From: Trema orientale
Lineage: Eukaryota > Streptophyta > Magnoliopsida > Rosales > Cannabaceae
NCBI GenBank assembly: GCA_002914845.1
Contig: JXTC01000030.1
Location: forward strand, 1,115,461-1,179,460
Direction of reading: 5' to 3'
Length of the DNA: 64,000 nucleotides
Shown: positions 1-10,797 of the stretch, piece by piece
How positions within the stretch are numbered: the stretch's first letter is position 1
Layout: every line of letters starts with the position of its first letter
Made by a program: the position numbers and the translations under genes
The notes under the pieces: model-generated
Seen by the model: only the letters and a program-made list of their open reading frames with translations
Told to the model about the DNA's origin: nothing
Database searches by the model: none

Positions 1-2
1 AG

Positions 3-182
3 AGAGACCCATTGAGCATACATAAAGTATTCTGGCTGTGGAAGACCTTCTACCCTCAGGCTCTAATCAATCGCTTCCGCTTACGTGATCACATCATTTG
101 CTATCAAACTCAATGGATTCAGGTTAGTCACGGGTTTCTCTCAACAAATCTTTTCCTGACAATTTGGCATGATAGATCCTAG
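3..182 (+). other. Open frame running in from the left edge, possible exon fragment
   Basis: Frame 3 is open from the window edge to a TAG at 180-182. It reads RDPLSIHKVFWLWKTFYP and onward, with mixed residues and no low complexity, unlike the surrounding DNA. A GTTAGT donor-like site follows the in-frame CAG at 120-122, so 3-122 could be an exon with its intron beginning at 123. I do not recognise the protein and there is no support beyond 60 open codons, so it may be chance or a transposon remnant. Confidence 0.2.
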
Positions 183-639
183 GATTGTATTTGGTTTAAC
201 AATCCATTATGTAAATCTAACAATAGCAACATTGAATATTGTCCGTACGTAATCTTTATATTACGAAATTAGTTGAACAAAGAATTTGTGATTAGTGGAC
301 TTCTTCTGGAGATGAATGTCTTTCAACACTTGTTTTGTTAGTTGTTTGTTTAAACTTCTTATAGCCTTGTTGCTAAAGCTGTGGAGGGCCAATAGATTAA
401 CTTAATAATAATTGGAATGTCAGTTAAAACTTAATCTTACTTTGTGATATAAAAGATAAATCGCATGAAGAGTTGTATGTTTGTTGCTAAACCAATTAAT
501 TATTTAGTCTATGATCTTTTTCTTTTTATATTCTTATTTATTTGTTTATTTGAAAGAAATTAGTCGATGATGTTTAGTAACACTTGATAACACCTCAAGG
601 TATACTAGGAGCCTTTTTTGTTATTTTACATCCCTCTAA

Positions 640-840
640 ATCTATTTTGAAAAATACTAGTTCCACATTTTTTTTACACTCTCTTTTGTACTCTCTTAGT
701 CTAATTGTTTGACACATGATTCCACTACGGTTCATTGCATTATTAAAATATTAAACTAGATAGTAGAAGTCATGTGTTAAAAAGTGAGAATATAGAGTGT
801 AAAAAAAGAATGAGAAAGAGAATATATTTAGCACTTCTCA
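640..840. repeat. Inverted-repeat element, MITE-like, unclassified
   Basis: The left arm (about 672-730) contains TTTTTTTACACTCTC and then GACACATGATTCCACT. The right arm (about 765-815) carries the same motifs in reverse complement (AAGTCATGTGTTAAAA, then GAGTGTAAAAAAAGAATG). The arms are imperfect and no clean target duplication was found, so boundaries are approximate. The stretch 183-639 shows nothing beyond AT-rich sequence. A diverged relative may lie at about 4865-5045, where GACATGTGAATTTCACT recurs in a similar setting. Confidence 0.45.
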
Positions 841-1269
841 ACTACTTTTATTAGATATGAATGGTACAAAGGTCACTTAACTTCGCTAAACAACAGAATT
901 CGGGATTCGATAGTCGGTAGTCAGTACAGACTTCAGTAGTCCTTCTCCAACTTTACCATTTATTAACCAGCTTTACTTATGTAGATTACATACATATATG
1001 TGTACAGAAGAACTGGTTAGTGTCACTTTCTTTATCATTCTTTTTTACTTAATTGACAAATGAACTTCTAGATAATTTTCTTATATTTTTAGAATGTGAG
1101 ATATTTTAGTAGAGTCGCAGATGTAAGAGATAAGAGTAGGGTTCAAAGTGAAGCCTAATGTTGGGAAAATACAAATCAAGGAGGTTTTTCTAGATATGAA
1201 TGAAATTTTTACAAATCACTTTTCAAGATAAATTTTGAGTTCTTACAAAATTATGAAACTAAAAAAATG

Positions 1270-1584
1270 AAAATTACCCGCGCATAGGCCCCTAATTAAA
1301 AAGCTATTTTTTTTTTGAAGCGGGAATTAAATGTTATATGGAAACAAAAGGGAAAAAAAAAAGATTTAAAGTGTGGTTTCTTTAAAATGAGGAACTAAAA
1401 TGTGAATATGTGCTATCTTTAAAAAAAAAAATGATCTGACAACTTATGGTTGCTATATGGTAAAAATAAAAGACGCCAATTGAAAAAGATCACCTTTTAA
1501 AAATTCGGAATTAAAATCTGATATTGTTAAAAAGAGGGATTAAAATTGTCGCGTTTAAAAAAGGAAGGATTTATAATGGAATAA
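1270..1584. repeat. Degenerate repeat of GGAATTAAAATNTG-type units
   Basis: Variants of one short phrase recur every 35-60 bases: gggaattaaatgttat near 1321, gaggaactaaaatgtga near 1389, tcggaattaaaatctga near 1505, and gagggattaaaattgtc near 1534. Each is followed by an A-rich run. This looks like an old tandem or terminal region of a DNA transposon. No coding potential is visible. The stretch 841-1269 is plain AT-rich intergenic DNA. Confidence 0.35.
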
Positions 1585-1587
1585 ATT

Positions 1588-2006
1588 AGCTGTATACCAC
1601 TTTTTTTTCATTAATTAAATCTACCACCATACCACTTTTTGACGAATTCTTGATGATCTTGACGGATTCTTGAACGATTCTTGACATCAGCGGCGATCTT
1701 GATGAATTCTTGATGAATTTTTGATGGATTCTTGACGATCTTAATAGATTCTTGATGAATTCTTGACATTAGCGGTGATCTTAACAGGTTCTTAATGAAT
1801 TCTTGACAGACAATTTTGATGGATTCTTGGCGGATTCTTGACAGATTCTTGACGTCAATGGTAATTTTGACAGATTCTTGATGGATTCTTGACGGATTCT
1901 TAATGAATTCTTGACAGATTCTTGACTAATTCTCTCCCAAAAGTGGTAGAATCTAATAGTAGTGGTAAATTTAGTTAAACATTTGAAAAAAGTAGTAATT
2001 GTCTAC
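1588..2006. mobile_element. TIR element with an internal minisatellite
   Basis: Inverted arms flank a tandem repeat. The left arm (1588-1642) has TACCACTTTTTTTCATTAA, then TAAATCTACCACCATACCAC. The right arm (1934-2006), in reverse complement, has TACTACTTTTTTCAAATG, then TAAATTTACCACTACTA. The organisation looks like a small DNA transposon whose interior has been replaced by a minisatellite. No target duplication could be fixed, so the superfamily is open. Confidence 0.55.
1641..1932. repeat. Minisatellite, unit about 12 bp (GATTCTTGACG-like)
   Basis: About 290 bases consist of diverged copies of a roughly 12-bp unit, GATTCTTGACGx or GAATTCTTGATx, with a longer spacer (CATCAGCGGCGATCTTGA and variants) recurring several times. 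The purines and pyrimidines of the unit are well kept although the single copies differ, which suggests unequal exchange or slippage followed by drift. It lies wholly between the two inverted arms of the element at 1588-2006. Confidence 0.8.
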
Positions 2007-2034
2007 TTAACTCTCTATAATATAATATGTTTGA

Positions 2035-2313
2035 GAGTATTTATAAGAAATGGCCTTTTTTTAAGATCAATTTTTTTAAAAAAAAGGTCATTTGTTACAC
2101 CGTTTTATAATTTTATTTGAAATGTTGTTTCTATATTTTTTATATTTTTGAAAGAATAAATCAATTTTTTAAAAAATGAATCAATATATTTTGATATACT
2201 AAATATGAAAAACAGTCATTTTTTAAATAATTTTCAAAAATTCTGCTATTTTTTTATAGTGTTTAAAAAACAGCTATTTATGATCCAAAATACGGTCATT
2301 TAGCTAAAAAGCC
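2035..2313 (+). mobile_element. Mutator-type MITE, copy A (279 bp)
   Basis: It is flanked by a perfect 9-bp direct repeat, TATGTTTGA, at 2026-2034 and 2314-2322. The element begins GAGTATTTATAAGAAATGGC and ends with AGCTAAAAAGCC. It shares its start, end and middle (GAATCAATATATTTTGATAT, then ACTAAATATGAAAAA) with the longer element at 4131-4577. A 9-bp duplication and degenerate TIRs fit the Mutator superfamily. It has no coding capacity. Confidence 0.85.
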
Positions 2314-3429
2314 TATGTTTGAAAACCTGACCAGTTGAGGGATAGCTTTTAAATATGGTACTTTTCAAAGTTCATTTGGCATTTTTGAAGGAATAAATAG
2401 ACCAATATTTTTTCGAATTTTTGAGTTTAACCCTTCACCTAATTTTCTCGTGAATTTTTTTAGAACTAATCCTAAAAATTATGACATTTTTTGACCTCTT
2501 ATAACCGGGGGTCATAAACAAAAAACATAGGAACTTTTGTACAAAGCATTTAACTATGTATAAATTTGTCAAATAGTAGTTAACTAAATCTATATTGAAG
2601 CACAGCAGATTTTATAAAAATGAACCATGTTATACTTTCAAATCTCAAGTAGTCATTGATTAAATAGAAAAAGAATAGTGATAAATTGGATGTTCATAAT
2701 AAAACTATAATAAATCCAAATAATTAAAACACACTGCTAAAAGCAAAAGTAAGGGCTCAAGAACTGCTACTCAACCTAATTTCCTCTTAAAAACAGTCAT
2801 AAAGAAAAGTTATTTCGGCCCAAGTTACTCCCACCCATGTCCAGATCTCCATGATCTTTTCAAGAAATTAGAGTTGGTGTCCTTTTTTACCGTTCATTTT
2901 AGTAAATGTCTGTTTTATTTTTATAACTGAATTGCCGATTTGATTGGTATTTATATTAGGTATAACTATTAATTCAGTTTTTATATCGAGAATACTAGAT
3001 GAATCAGATTTTACTATTAGTTTACCCACTTGTATATCAGTCATTTTGTTGCAATATTAAAAAAATGGACATCTATTTTAATGAGGCCAAACCCTAATGT
3101 TTCGTATTCAATTGAGGAAATTTGATTTTATATGATAAAGTTTTCAATTAAAAAAGATGAAAATATCGGATTTTAAAATTTATTGAAAAATCCCTGATTT
3201 ATTTAGAAAAATACTATTTTTGAAAATATTTATAACCGTACCACTTTATACGTATTGAAGAGGTGTTTGAGGTAATTGGTCAAATTATTCGAGATAATTA
3301 AACTAGTTACCTCAAGTAACCCAATTTATTACCTCGAGTACCTTTGAAAAAATACCAATTTTGAAGAAAAATTAGTTTTTCTAAATAATTTTGAAAAATG
3401 ATATTTTATAATTAAATTTTAAAAAAAAA

Positions 3430-3893
3430 AATCAACTACATTAATAACCCTTGAATTATACTCGTTTTACTACTTTGGACCCTGAGTTTTCAACTTACAC
3501 AGTAATGGCCCCTGAATTATGTAATTATTACAACAATGATCTAACAAATAGTTAAATATTTGATAGAAATAAGTCATTACAAATCACATAGTTTGGTAAT
3601 TGTGGTCAAGAATGAGATTCTGAATTTTTAAATTTACAAAGTAGACTATCATGACTTATGCAATTATTGCAGTAATAACTATTTTTTTTTCACGAACTAC
3701 TAAATTTTTAAAATAAATGAGTCATGTGCAAAGCATACAATTTGGAACTATGGTTAAGAATGAAATTCTGAATCATAAAAGTAAATAATGCCCAATTATA
3801 CACATGACTATTTTCTATTAATATGAAAGTTAAAAATTCATAGGCCAAAATGGTATAATAAGTACAATTCAAGGGACATTACAATAGTTAACC
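3430..3893. mobile_element. Long-TIR MITE, probably Mutator-type
   Basis: Near-identical inverted arms of about 45 bp are visible. The left arm reads TCAACTACATTAATAACCC, then TTGAATTATACTCGTTTTAC. The right arm in reverse complement reads TTAACTATTGTAATGTCCC, then TTGAATTGTACTTATTATAC. The flanks share an A-rich TTTAAAAAA that could be the target duplication but is too low in complexity to be sure. There is no coding region. The 2323-3429 stretch between this and copy A is AT-rich with no feature I can support. Confidence 0.65.
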
Positions 3894-4130
3894 CTTTAAA
3901 AAATGTTATTCTCTAAATCAATCCAGGATTTTTCAAAAAATTCTGCCCATTTGGGATTTTTTTTAATTTTTCGGAGTTTGGGCTTGGTAGTTTGTAAGAA
4001 ATACTATTCAATTTAGACCTAGGCAGAGTAATTTGGGCTAAAATCATTATGTTATTATTATTTTTTAGGACCTTTTGAGTGCTCATATATTTTACGATAG
4101 TCCTGAAAAAGTCATCATGCAAATAGCCAA

Positions 4131-4577
4131 GAGTATTTATAAGAAATGGCTTTTTTAAAGATCAATTTAAAAAATAGCCGTTTTTACACCTATTTAATAA
4201 AATGGTCATTTTATAATTTTATTTTGATAAATAAATGTTTTTAGTTGATATATTTTTCATAAATTAAATCAATTTTTTACAAAGTAAATCAAATTTAAAA
4301 ATAAATCAAATATTTTGATATATTAAATAAAGTAAATCAATTTTTTATAAAGTAAATCAATTCTTTATAAAGTACATCAATTTTTTAAAGAATGAATCAG
4401 TTTTAAAAAAATAAATAAATCAATTTTCAAAAAATAAATGAATATATTTTGATATACTAAATATGAAAAATGGTTATTTCTTAAATAATTTTCAAAATTC
4501 GGACATTATTTAATAGTGTTTGAAAAACGGCTAGTTTGCAAGCTATGAAAAAATTCGGCCATTTGGCTAGAAAGCCC
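4131..4577 (+). mobile_element. Mutator-type MITE, copy B (447 bp)
   Basis: It is flanked by a perfect 9-bp direct repeat, AATAGCCAA, at 4122-4130 and 4578-4586. It starts GAGTATTTATAAGAAATGGC and ends GCCATTTGGCTAGAAAGCCC. It belongs to the same family as the element at 2035-2313, but is longer because a short phrase (AAAGTAAATCAATTTTTTA and variants) is repeated several times in its middle (about 4260-4400). No protein is encoded. Confidence 0.85.
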
Positions 4578-4586
4578 AATAGCCAA

Positions 4587-6346
4587 AATAGTCCTAAAAA
4601 TGTCATTTGGGCTCAAAAGATTCCTAGATCTGTCCAATTTCCCCAATTTCGAACATAGTGAGCCCATCAAATTACATTGGGCTGGAACTACTAAAATAGT
4701 CCTAGAAGCGAGTCAGGCCTGTCCATCAAATGCTTGCGCCACATGGAAATGACATGAAACATGAAACCGTTGAATTTAAAAGCCATACGTATTTTATTCG
4801 TTTTTTCAAAAAAGAAAATAGGCGAAAAGATGAACCAATTAAACTTCCACTAGCCACTATCTAAGAGGATTTTATACTATTCAGTCTCACTATTTGACAT
4901 GTGAATTTCACTATCATTTATTATATAATTAAATTATGAAACTTACTGGAATCATATATCAAGTTGTGATACAAGTTGTGATACCGGAATTGTGTAATTG
5001 AATAATGTGATAGGATGCAAAAGAAGTGCATATATCATTCCTCATTATCTAAACCAAAACATCTAGATAGTTACCAAATCCAAAAGAATAAAAGTAGAAC
5101 AAAGGAGAAACCAAGGGATTGTTTGGTAACATTTCTATTTTTTTCTTTTTGTTTTTAGGTATTATGCCTTTAATTTAAATAAAAAAATGAAAGAAAAGTT
5201 CAGATGTTCCTACATTATTGCTTGAGTAAATCTTCGATATCAATTTCAACTTCAAAAATAAAAACAATCTATATACAAAGTTAAAATCTCTAAACCTATG
5301 TTAGAAAGAGACTGGTCAATGGAGGAAAAATGGCCACGGAATTATAGAACACTTAAGGAAGATAACAACACAAAATGCAACATATTTGGAGGATCTTGTG
5401 TAACATGTTTGAAAGTATATTTATTGGCATGTTTCATGTTGTAACATGACTGGTTTGACTGGTTCTTATTATAACATGTGGCCAAATATTTAATCTTTTA
5501 AGTTTTTCAGTATTTACCATATATATATATATATATATAAATGCTTTAGGATCACGAAATTATGGTCAAATTGATTGAATATTTGTCTTAGAAATAATTA
5601 ATGATGTGATTTGATTTGCAAGAAATTAAGATAGATTATTTCTTTACGGATATCTTAATTGTTCCCTATTTTTGTGTGATCTCTGATTGTTAATCACGCA
5701 TGTAAATATGATTTGATACTCTAGCATAGATATTGGGTAACTAACTAATTTATCAATGAAAGTCTGTTCACATTTTATTAAGGAAATGTCACAAATTAAG
5801 ATATTTTGATTAATTATTAATTGTAGAAATTTCCTTGATGTTTTTTTGCTGATTCTAGATGTCTCTAATTGATTATCATTAATGATGAGCTCTCAAACAT
5901 ATGTGCTAATTGTTTCTCTATTTCAGGAATGAAGTATGCGTTTTTCATTTTATATATATTATAATATGACTGGATCATGTTGTAACATCAGAATAGAATC
6001 AACACTTATTGTTCAAATCAATTTTCTTGATTAGAAAATGAGTTTGTCTAATTAGAAACTTTATGTAGAGCATCATTTGTAGTTAAGTGTGTAAAAGAAA
6101 GATTTAGGAATGTTTATCTAAGTCTTGTGTAAGAAAATTCTTCAAGAGAAGCACTGAATATCTTCGGGAAAAGATCGACTTCAAGCTCTGAATAGATTTT
6201 AGAATAACGAACTTAACCAAGTCAAGTGGTGCTCACTAAACAGATTGGTGAAGAGAATACAACACATTGCTATAAGTAAAAGAGAGAGCATTTTCTTTAT
6301 ATAAGTCAATTAGTATGTATTCATTTTAAAATCTTAGGAATATGTT
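4587..6346. other. Intergenic, AT-rich, no gene seen
   Basis: No open frame of interest is present. A (TA)n run sits at 5519-5540. About 4865-5045 has weak inverted symmetry resembling the element at 640-840. The rest looks like decayed non-coding DNA. Confidence 0.6.
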
Positions 6347-6446
6347 TGTTGGGATTGGACCTCGTGCTCTAATTAATTAATGGGACTTTTAATTAATTAA
6401 AATAAAACAGAGAGTAATTGAGGTTAGTGTTAGACCACAGGGTGCA

Positions 6447-6860
6447 CACAGAAAGGGCTATTACAATGCGTGTCACGTGTCGAAGTTCTAGTAAGCGGTC
6501 GAGATAGAAAACGACACTTCTCATGGCGCCCTTGCTACATTGGTGATTGTAGAAATGACTCGCTTAGTGTGCACAAGTGTAAGAGTTATCACAACACTAT
6601 CTACGTGTCAAAGTTCTGATGGACGGTCAATATAGAAAACGACACTTCCCACAGCGCCTTTTCTACGTTAGTGGTTGCATGGATAATGTACTTATGATAT
6701 AATAATAATAATAGTCATGACATAATATTAGAGACATAAGTATTATCACAATGCTTCTTAAGTGTTGAAGTCCCGATAGGCGGTTGTGATAAACAACAAC
6801 ACTTTCTACGGTGTCCTTATCACGAAAGGTGGTTGTGAGAATAACTTGCTTACGTGAGAT
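6447..6860. repeat. Three diverged tandem copies of a ~140-bp unit inside the LTR
   Basis: Each copy has the order: tatcacaa, a cgtgtcraagt phrase, a rGGCGGT/CGGTC phrase, GAAAACGACACTTC, then ggcgcc...tac and ggtgrttg. They begin near 6455, 6586 and 6744. The third is the most diverged. A triplicated block like this in the downstream part of an LTR is a recognisable family marker. Confidence 0.65.
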
Positions 6861-6969
6861 AATTATAATAATATAATAATGCAATAATGATAAAGAGATC
6901 TAGTTAACGGAGGCGAATAAACCGACCATAATATCAACTAAAAGTCAATGAGAGGTTAGATAATAACAG

Positions 6970-6970
6970 A

Positions 6971-7007
<37 letters not shown>

Positions 7008-7008
7008 G
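6970..7008. repeat. (AAT)n microsatellite
   Basis: An uninterrupted trinucleotide run of about 13 units lies within the LTR fossil. It is likely polymorphic. Confidence 0.9.
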
Positions 7009-8343
7009 AAACGAAATAATGAAAGAACACAAAATCTCAAACTTGTGCCACAGGTTAAACACAGAGTTCGAGGAGAGTAGCTCGATACCCACAGATCATT
7101 GAAGTGCGAATATTAAAACCTGGATGCAAAATAACTTAAAACAAGTTAGAAACACATGTGTAAAAAAAAAAGATAGTATAAAGATAATTAGATAATAAGA
7201 AAATGATATGCAACGGGCCTAGAACACATAAAAGAGTGAAAATGGGCTGAGATTATAAACATGCAAATTGTAAAGAGAACTATAAGAGTGAGCCGATATG
7301 AATAAGTGCCAAAGCCCAATAATATCATGAAATGGACTAATTAATATGAACAAAATGACATGCATGAACATATAAAGGTAATATGCAGATACAAGGAATT
7401 GATGAAAGACAAAAGAATGCAAATATGATGAAGTGAGGATGGAGGCAGCCACAGATAGATGAAGATGATAAGATGATAATAGTGACGTTGATGATAATTA
7501 ATAGAAATAATATAGTGATAATAGTAGTTACAAAGTGATGAAATTGGACATATGTGCATGTAAATTGAGAATTGATGACCACCGGGGAGGAAGACAACAA
7601 GATAATGATGGTGATATTGATGATGTTGAGTTACGGGTTAGGAAGGGAACAAGAGATGATAGTGGTGGTGGCGTTGAAGATTAATAAAAGAGATAAAGTT
7701 TTTGGCCTCGGGTAGATGAAGAACACAAGAGAAAAATAAAGAGAGAGAGACCAATTGAGAGAAAATTAGAAAGAAATGAGAGGAATTTGTATTAAGAACT
7801 TATGAGCTGAATAGTTTATTACAAATGAAGAGGTTCTACCTCTATTTATAGCCAAAACATACTTTGCCTTGTTTTACAAAGGGAATGAGATGTCAAACCT
7901 CTATGAGCTAACTTAGCTTGGCTTACAAGTTCTTAGCTTGCAAGTACTAGGTTCACAAGTACTTATCCTGCAAGTACTTGTAGGATTGGATGTTTCCAGA
8001 AGCTTCTAGAGAAGTGGGATAGCTTGTACTTAAATAAGAGTTTGCCTTCCATACTAAGTAGTTTCTAGAATATTCTAGAACATTGTTGAGATATCAAACT
8101 CTCATAGGAAAGCTTTGCTTCTTGTCCAAGAATTAGAGGTGTCTTCATAGCATTGGATGGCTTCACCTTGTAGGTTAAGAGAGAGTGATATGTCAAAGTT
8201 TGAAATCTTGACCAATGAGGCATTGCCAAGTAGATAGGAGCTTGTCAACTCACGGTGCCAATTGAGTCCAATAGAGCTCCATTAGGTCTTGATAATTACG
8301 AATATTAATTCATACTTTTAAGTTTAATCTCAAAAATTTAACA

Positions 8344-9980
8344 GTCGAGCTTAATTGTTGTTCTTACCTCATATTCTTTCATTTTTTTAAGATACTAATA
8401 AAAAGTCCAACCTTTGGTGCTTTAGGCCTTCCACCTAGTTCTTAAATGTATTTTAATATTTTATAAATGATTGTCAGATCATAAATATCTTTTATGCAAA
8501 CAGGGAAAAAAAAAGTGAAAAATAAATAAGAGAACACATCCAACAAATTTCCTTCGTTACTATGCAATGAGAATGAAATCGAAAGGTAACAGAACATCCT
8601 TTTCTATATCAATGTTACTGTAGGCCTATAACTTGTTATACACCAAAGAAAGGAAAATTAGGGTGAGTAATTGTTTTAGACACTTGACTTAATTTTACAT
8701 TTCAATACATCAGCAATACATTGGGTATGTCACTTGATACGTTAAAAGAAGGCCATCATCCTAAGAGCCCCCAACCAAAACCATTAGGAGATTCGGCAAA
8801 AGATATAGGAAACAATCTATTCTTCCAGGCCACCAAGCTGTAAAGCCAAAACATATGTTAATAATTGACGCCAAGCCCGATGCTGATATCCAAACAAAGG
8901 ATAAACAAGATATTAGCTGATCCTCTGTCATTAATCAATACTTGTCGACTTGTCAAATATGCCAAAAAAAAGAGGGGGAAAAGGGCTAAATGAATAGTTG
9001 ACACGTGACACATTCATTTGCAGCTATACTCGTCATTTGACAAATAAAATCCCATAAACGATTTATCCGAGTTCGCGTGTTACATGTTATGGGACCACCC
9101 ATAAAGTAATATTATGGGACAACCCAAACAAAATAATATAGCATTAATTTTATTCACTTATAATTCTTGAAATAGGGCCCACTATATATGTGTAGATCAA
9201 AATATGGAGCAAATTATTATGTATATATTTTGTATATATATTATGTATTTTCTTAACATTCCTCATTTATCCATCTTAAGTACACATTGGAAGGACATAT
9301 TGCTATTAGAAAACGCGATCTATAATTAGTAATGTAACAATCTATATGAAAACTAGATCAATAGCACTATAATGCGACAGAGGTGCTTTGTGTAATGCTA
9401 ATAGTATTATTTACTAAAGTTAATATTAATGTTGTTAATTAAAATTTTATATACCACTTTTTAATTAGTAACGTTGAATATTTTAATATTAGCGAATTCA
9501 TCTCAAAACTGTGGACTGGAACAAAGAAATTTGAAAACACAATCCTTGGTGGCCTACTCACCCGACCTCGTACTATAATTAATAAAAATAATTAAACAAA
9601 TAAAAGAGATTTTATTTCTAAAAGCTTCTACACTCTTCTATTACTATCCACAAGGAGAAAGTCCAGTGCATTAATGTGCGACACTTCCTAGATTTGACTT
9701 CTACTACATCCCAGAAAAGAGAATACTATATTTCAATTGTTTTTCATTTTCGTCCCTGAAATCATCAATTCAATCGAAAAAATAATAATAAATTTTGTGT
9801 TTTTTTTTTTTAAAAAAAAAAAAGACGAAATCACTAAAGAGAAAAGGCTCCATTANTAAAAAAAAAAAAAAAAAAAATCCCGCAAATAAAATGAAAAAAA
9901 CAAAAAACAAAAAACAAACAATGAAAATTACAAGACCAAAACTCGCAAACGAATTAATTCAGAGAATTAGACTCTCTAAA
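8344..9980. other. Intergenic and 3' flank of the small gene
   Basis: AT-rich DNA without open frames. The A-rich tracts at 9811-9878 include one unresolved base (9856) and lie downstream of the small gene on the minus strand. Nothing else is supported. Confidence 0.6.
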
Positions 9981-10175
9981 TTAAGCAGGGGCAGGGGCTC
10001 GAATGAGAGGAGGAGGAGGAGGAGGAGGAATATAAGAAACGAAAGGAAGATTGCGGAGGATGAGAAAACGAACCCGGACAGGAAAGGGCGCCGAGTGGAA
10101 GACATGTTCTAGAACCCTCGCCAGCAACGCCGTGTACTCCTCCATCAGCTCCGCCACCACCGCCACCAGTATCAT
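9981..10175 (-). CDS. Small conserved-looking plant protein, 64 residues, function unknown
   Basis: A single open frame on the minus strand starts at the ATG at 10175-10173 and stops TAA at 9981. An upstream in-frame TTG at 10208 was not used because ATG fits the length and leader. The protein has a hydrophobic acidic N-terminus (MILVAVVAELMEEYTALL), then ARVLEHVFHSAPFPVRVRF, LILRNLPF, and a proline run before a short tail. The APFP-R-VRF-LILR-LPF core resembles a class of short plant proteins I know only as unnamed hypotheticals. Local base composition is GC-richer than the surroundings, which supports coding. A TATA run lies about 135 bases upstream. The function is unknown, and I would not assign a membrane location from one short hydrophobic segment. 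Confidence 0.6.
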   Translation of the reverse strand: MILVAVVAELMEEYTALLARVLEHVFHSAPFPVRVRFLILRNLPFVSYIPPPPPPPLIRAPAPA

Positions 10176-10305
10176 TTCTTTTCCAATCAAATCAATCTCA
10201 CCTCTCAATACTATATATTATACAATCACAATTGCAACTGCAATGCTTCTTGGTCGGGATTATTGCTCTGTTTGGTTACCGAGAAAATATGAGAGAATTT
10301 CTCTG

Positions 10306-10329
10306 TGTATATATATATATATATAGTAA

Positions 10330-10372
<43 letters not shown>

Positions 10373-10394
10373 GTGTGTGTGTGTGTGAGAGATG
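10306..10394 (-). promoter_or_regulatory. TATA run and CT-rich (GA)n tract upstream of the small gene
   Basis: Reading the minus strand, a (CT)n/(CA)n tract (10337-10389 on the plus strand as GA/GT) is followed by TATATATATATATA at 10309-10325, then about 135 bases of leader before the ATG at 10175. TATA plus a pyrimidine tract is a common plant core-promoter layout. The assignment is inferred from position only. Confidence 0.4.
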
Positions 10395-10750
10395 AGATGA
10401 GATGAGTCTCGTAACTAAACAATCTATGGGCTTAAAATTTTGGTTTCTGGTTTGTTCTTGAAATATATGGATAATGATTATAATATTATGATGGCTTAGT
10501 CTATTAAGGGGGTGGTGGTGGTCCCCACTATTATTTATGATGATCGCCTTCCACGTGGGTATCTCCGGGGGAAGAAGACTTGGGTTCATGATTTAGATTT
10601 ATCTCCACCATCTTTTTATTTATTTTTATTTTTATTTATTTTGGAGAGAACTATTTTATTTACTTTTAATTTTAAAGAAAATGAAAGACAGACGTTAGCC
10701 ATTGGCTGTTCTCCATCCTTATCTTCTACTATGCCTCGTCTCCCATCCAT

Positions 10751-10751
<1 letters not shown>

Positions 10752-10792
<41 letters not shown>
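10752..10792. repeat. (CT)n microsatellite
   Basis: About 20 CT units are uninterrupted. The DNA from 10400 to 10750 around it is AT-rich with no supported gene. Confidence 0.9.

Positions 10793-10797
<5 letters not shown>

Larger units (their letters stand above)
6347..8343 (-). mobile_element. Solo LTR of a retrotransposon (fossil), about 2.0 kb
   Basis: Read on the minus strand the segment begins TGTTAAATTTTTGAGATT at 8343 and ends CCAATCCCAACA at 6347, the TG...CA form of plant LTRs. A TATAAATA box lies at 7843-7850, about 490 bases in, followed by a transcribed-leader-like stretch rich in CTCTC and AATAAA-like signals. No primer-binding site, gag or pol lies next to it, so it looks like a solo LTR. 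I could not find matching 5-bp target duplications, so either the ends are a few bases off or the copy is recombinant. The family is not assignable from the LTR alone. It is old by its internal decay. Confidence 0.55.

Noticed and set aside
7219-7600. Overlapping open frames rich in Tyr/Leu/Ile/His on the minus strand
   Set aside because: They lie inside the LTR fossil, have repeat-like composition and overlap in different frames.
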